Made by a program: the position numbers and the translations under genes
Shown here: positions 63,500-64,000 of the stretch, one piece after another
How positions within the stretch are numbered: position 1 is the first letter of the stretch
Layout: each line of letters begins with the position of its first letter
Assembly: GCF_014851585.1 (NCBI RefSeq)
Contig: NZ_JACVAB010000003.1
Span: forward strand, 434,001 to 498,000
Length of the DNA stretch: 64,000 bases
Direction: 5' to 3'
Origin: Agrobacterium sp. AGB01
Lineage (GTDB): Bacteria; Pseudomonadota; Alphaproteobacteria; Rhizobiales; Rhizobiaceae
The notes under the pieces: generated by a model
What the model was told of the DNA's origin: nothing
What the model saw: the letters and a program-made list of their open reading frames with translations, nothing else
Databases searched by the model: none

Positions 63500-64000
63500 T
63501 TACGTGCCGCTTCCGACAGCAATTGCTTCTTCAATTGCCAAACGCAGTAACCCGAATTCTTCATCAAGCGGATAGTGGTGATTACCAATGAAAAGGCCCG
63601 CGCCATCGATAATCTCCGCATTTGGAAGATTGCCGCTGATTGAATAATCAAACCATTTCAGAACTTCGTTCTTCGCGAAATTTCCAGCGACAATTGGTCG
63701 GACATCAATTTTGTGATTATTGAATGACGCAACCAGCTGCTCACGGGAAAAAGGAGCATTTGCACTGACAATCATCGAAAAACCAAACCAGCTGCTTTCA
63801 CCAATCTCGCGTTGAGTGCGCAAAAATGGATAGTCAGCCAAGATTGCCTTGAACGTCTCGGCATTGCGTCTACGTTCACTGACAAGCGTTGGAAGTTTGC
63901 GCAGCTGAGCCAAGCCAATTGCGCCACTCATCTCCAATGGCCTTACATTATATCCAGGCAATATGAACCTGAACGATTCCGTGAAGGCGTCATCACTTTT
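63500..64000 (-). CDS. DegT/DnrJ/EryC1/StrS-family sugar aminotransferase or dehydrase (5' end outside window)
   Basis: Only the last 166 codons are in the window; the frame is open to the right edge. Seen: SDDAFTESFRFILPGYNVRPLEMSGAIGLAQLRKLPTLVSERRRNAETFKAIL, the helix region after the PLP-lysine of this family, then RPIVAGNFAKNEVLKWF and GLFIGNHHYPLDEEFGLL near the end. The PGYN.RP.E..GAIGL motif is typical. RfbH/ColD-like 3-dehydrases and perosamine-type aminotransferases both fit; the catalytic Lys or His that would tell them apart is outside. It makes or modifies a deoxy-sugar nucleotide for the polysaccharide exported by Wzm/Wzt. Confidence 0.85.
   Translation of the reverse strand, partial: KSDDAFTESFRFILPGYNVRPLEMSGAIGLAQLRKLPTLVSERRRNAETFKAILADYPFLRTQREIGESSWFGFSMIVSANAPFSREQLVASFNNHKIDVRPIVAGNFAKNEVLKWFDYSISGNLPNAEIIDGAGLFIGNHHYPLDEEFGLLRLAIEEAIAVGSGT

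Noticed and set aside
1..64000. CRISPR arrays, tRNA genes, rRNA and insertion sequences
   Set aside because: No regularly spaced repeats, cloverleaf sequence, rRNA-like stretch or transposase motif was seen on either strand.

Overview
The window looks like chromosomal DNA of an alphaproteobacterium of the order Hyphomicrobiales (Rhizobiales), in the Rhizobiaceae/Phyllobacteriaceae/Brucellaceae range. The evidence is protein style: an MprF/LpiA-type lipid synthase, many ABC importers in ATGA-coupled operons, a Rhizobium-like O-antigen gene set and an alphaproteobacterial chemotaxis cluster. I could not run a search, so the genus is open. I see no rRNA, tRNA, CRISPR array or insertion sequence.

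Layout. 1-2143 (-): mprF, cut by the window edge. 2284-3741 (-): unrecognised polytopic membrane protein. 4181-8868 (+): complete branched-chain-amino-acid-type ABC importer, followed by a convergent hydratase-like gene (8889-9623). 9818-10229: frameshifted remnant of an EAL domain. 10317-19404 (-): two successive cell-surface signalling modules (ECF sigma, FecR, TonB-dependent receptor); the second receptor looks heme-type. 19631-25928 (-): CUT1 sugar ABC importer with a GH127 beta-L-arabinofuranosidase, divergent from a LacI regulator (26111-27106). 27257-36065 (+): peptide ABC importer with a prolyl-aminopeptidase-like hydrolase and an Xaa-Pro aminopeptidase. 36513-47833 (+): chemotaxis operon (HD-GYP response regulator, STAS protein, CheY, CheA, CheW, two chemoreceptors, CheW, CheR, CheB, ParA-like ATPase), with a convergent soluble chemoreceptor-like protein (47858-49627). 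49812-50441 (-): TetR regulator. 50586-64000: surface polysaccharide (probably O-antigen) locus that runs off the right edge.

How the genes fit together. The sugar and peptide operons lie side by side. Together they could take up both halves of plant hydroxyproline-rich glycoproteins (extensins): beta-L-arabinofuranosyl oligosaccharides and proline-rich peptides. The chemotaxis cluster has a c-di-GMP hydrolase-type output regulator and a ParA-like protein beside a soluble receptor-like protein, which recalls the PpfA/TlpT array-positioning pair of Rhodobacter sphaeroides. The polysaccharide locus has an ABC (Wzm/Wzt) export route, a GT11 fucosyltransferase, and a single protein that fuses a GT10-type fucosyltransferase to an FkbM methyltransferase. 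The Wzt protein carries a C-terminal carbohydrate-binding domain. This suggests a chain terminated by a methylated fucose that the exporter recognises.

Several start sites were moved from the first in-frame start codon to downstream ATG, GTG or TTG codons that follow a clear ribosome binding site or match the family N-terminus. The entries say where.
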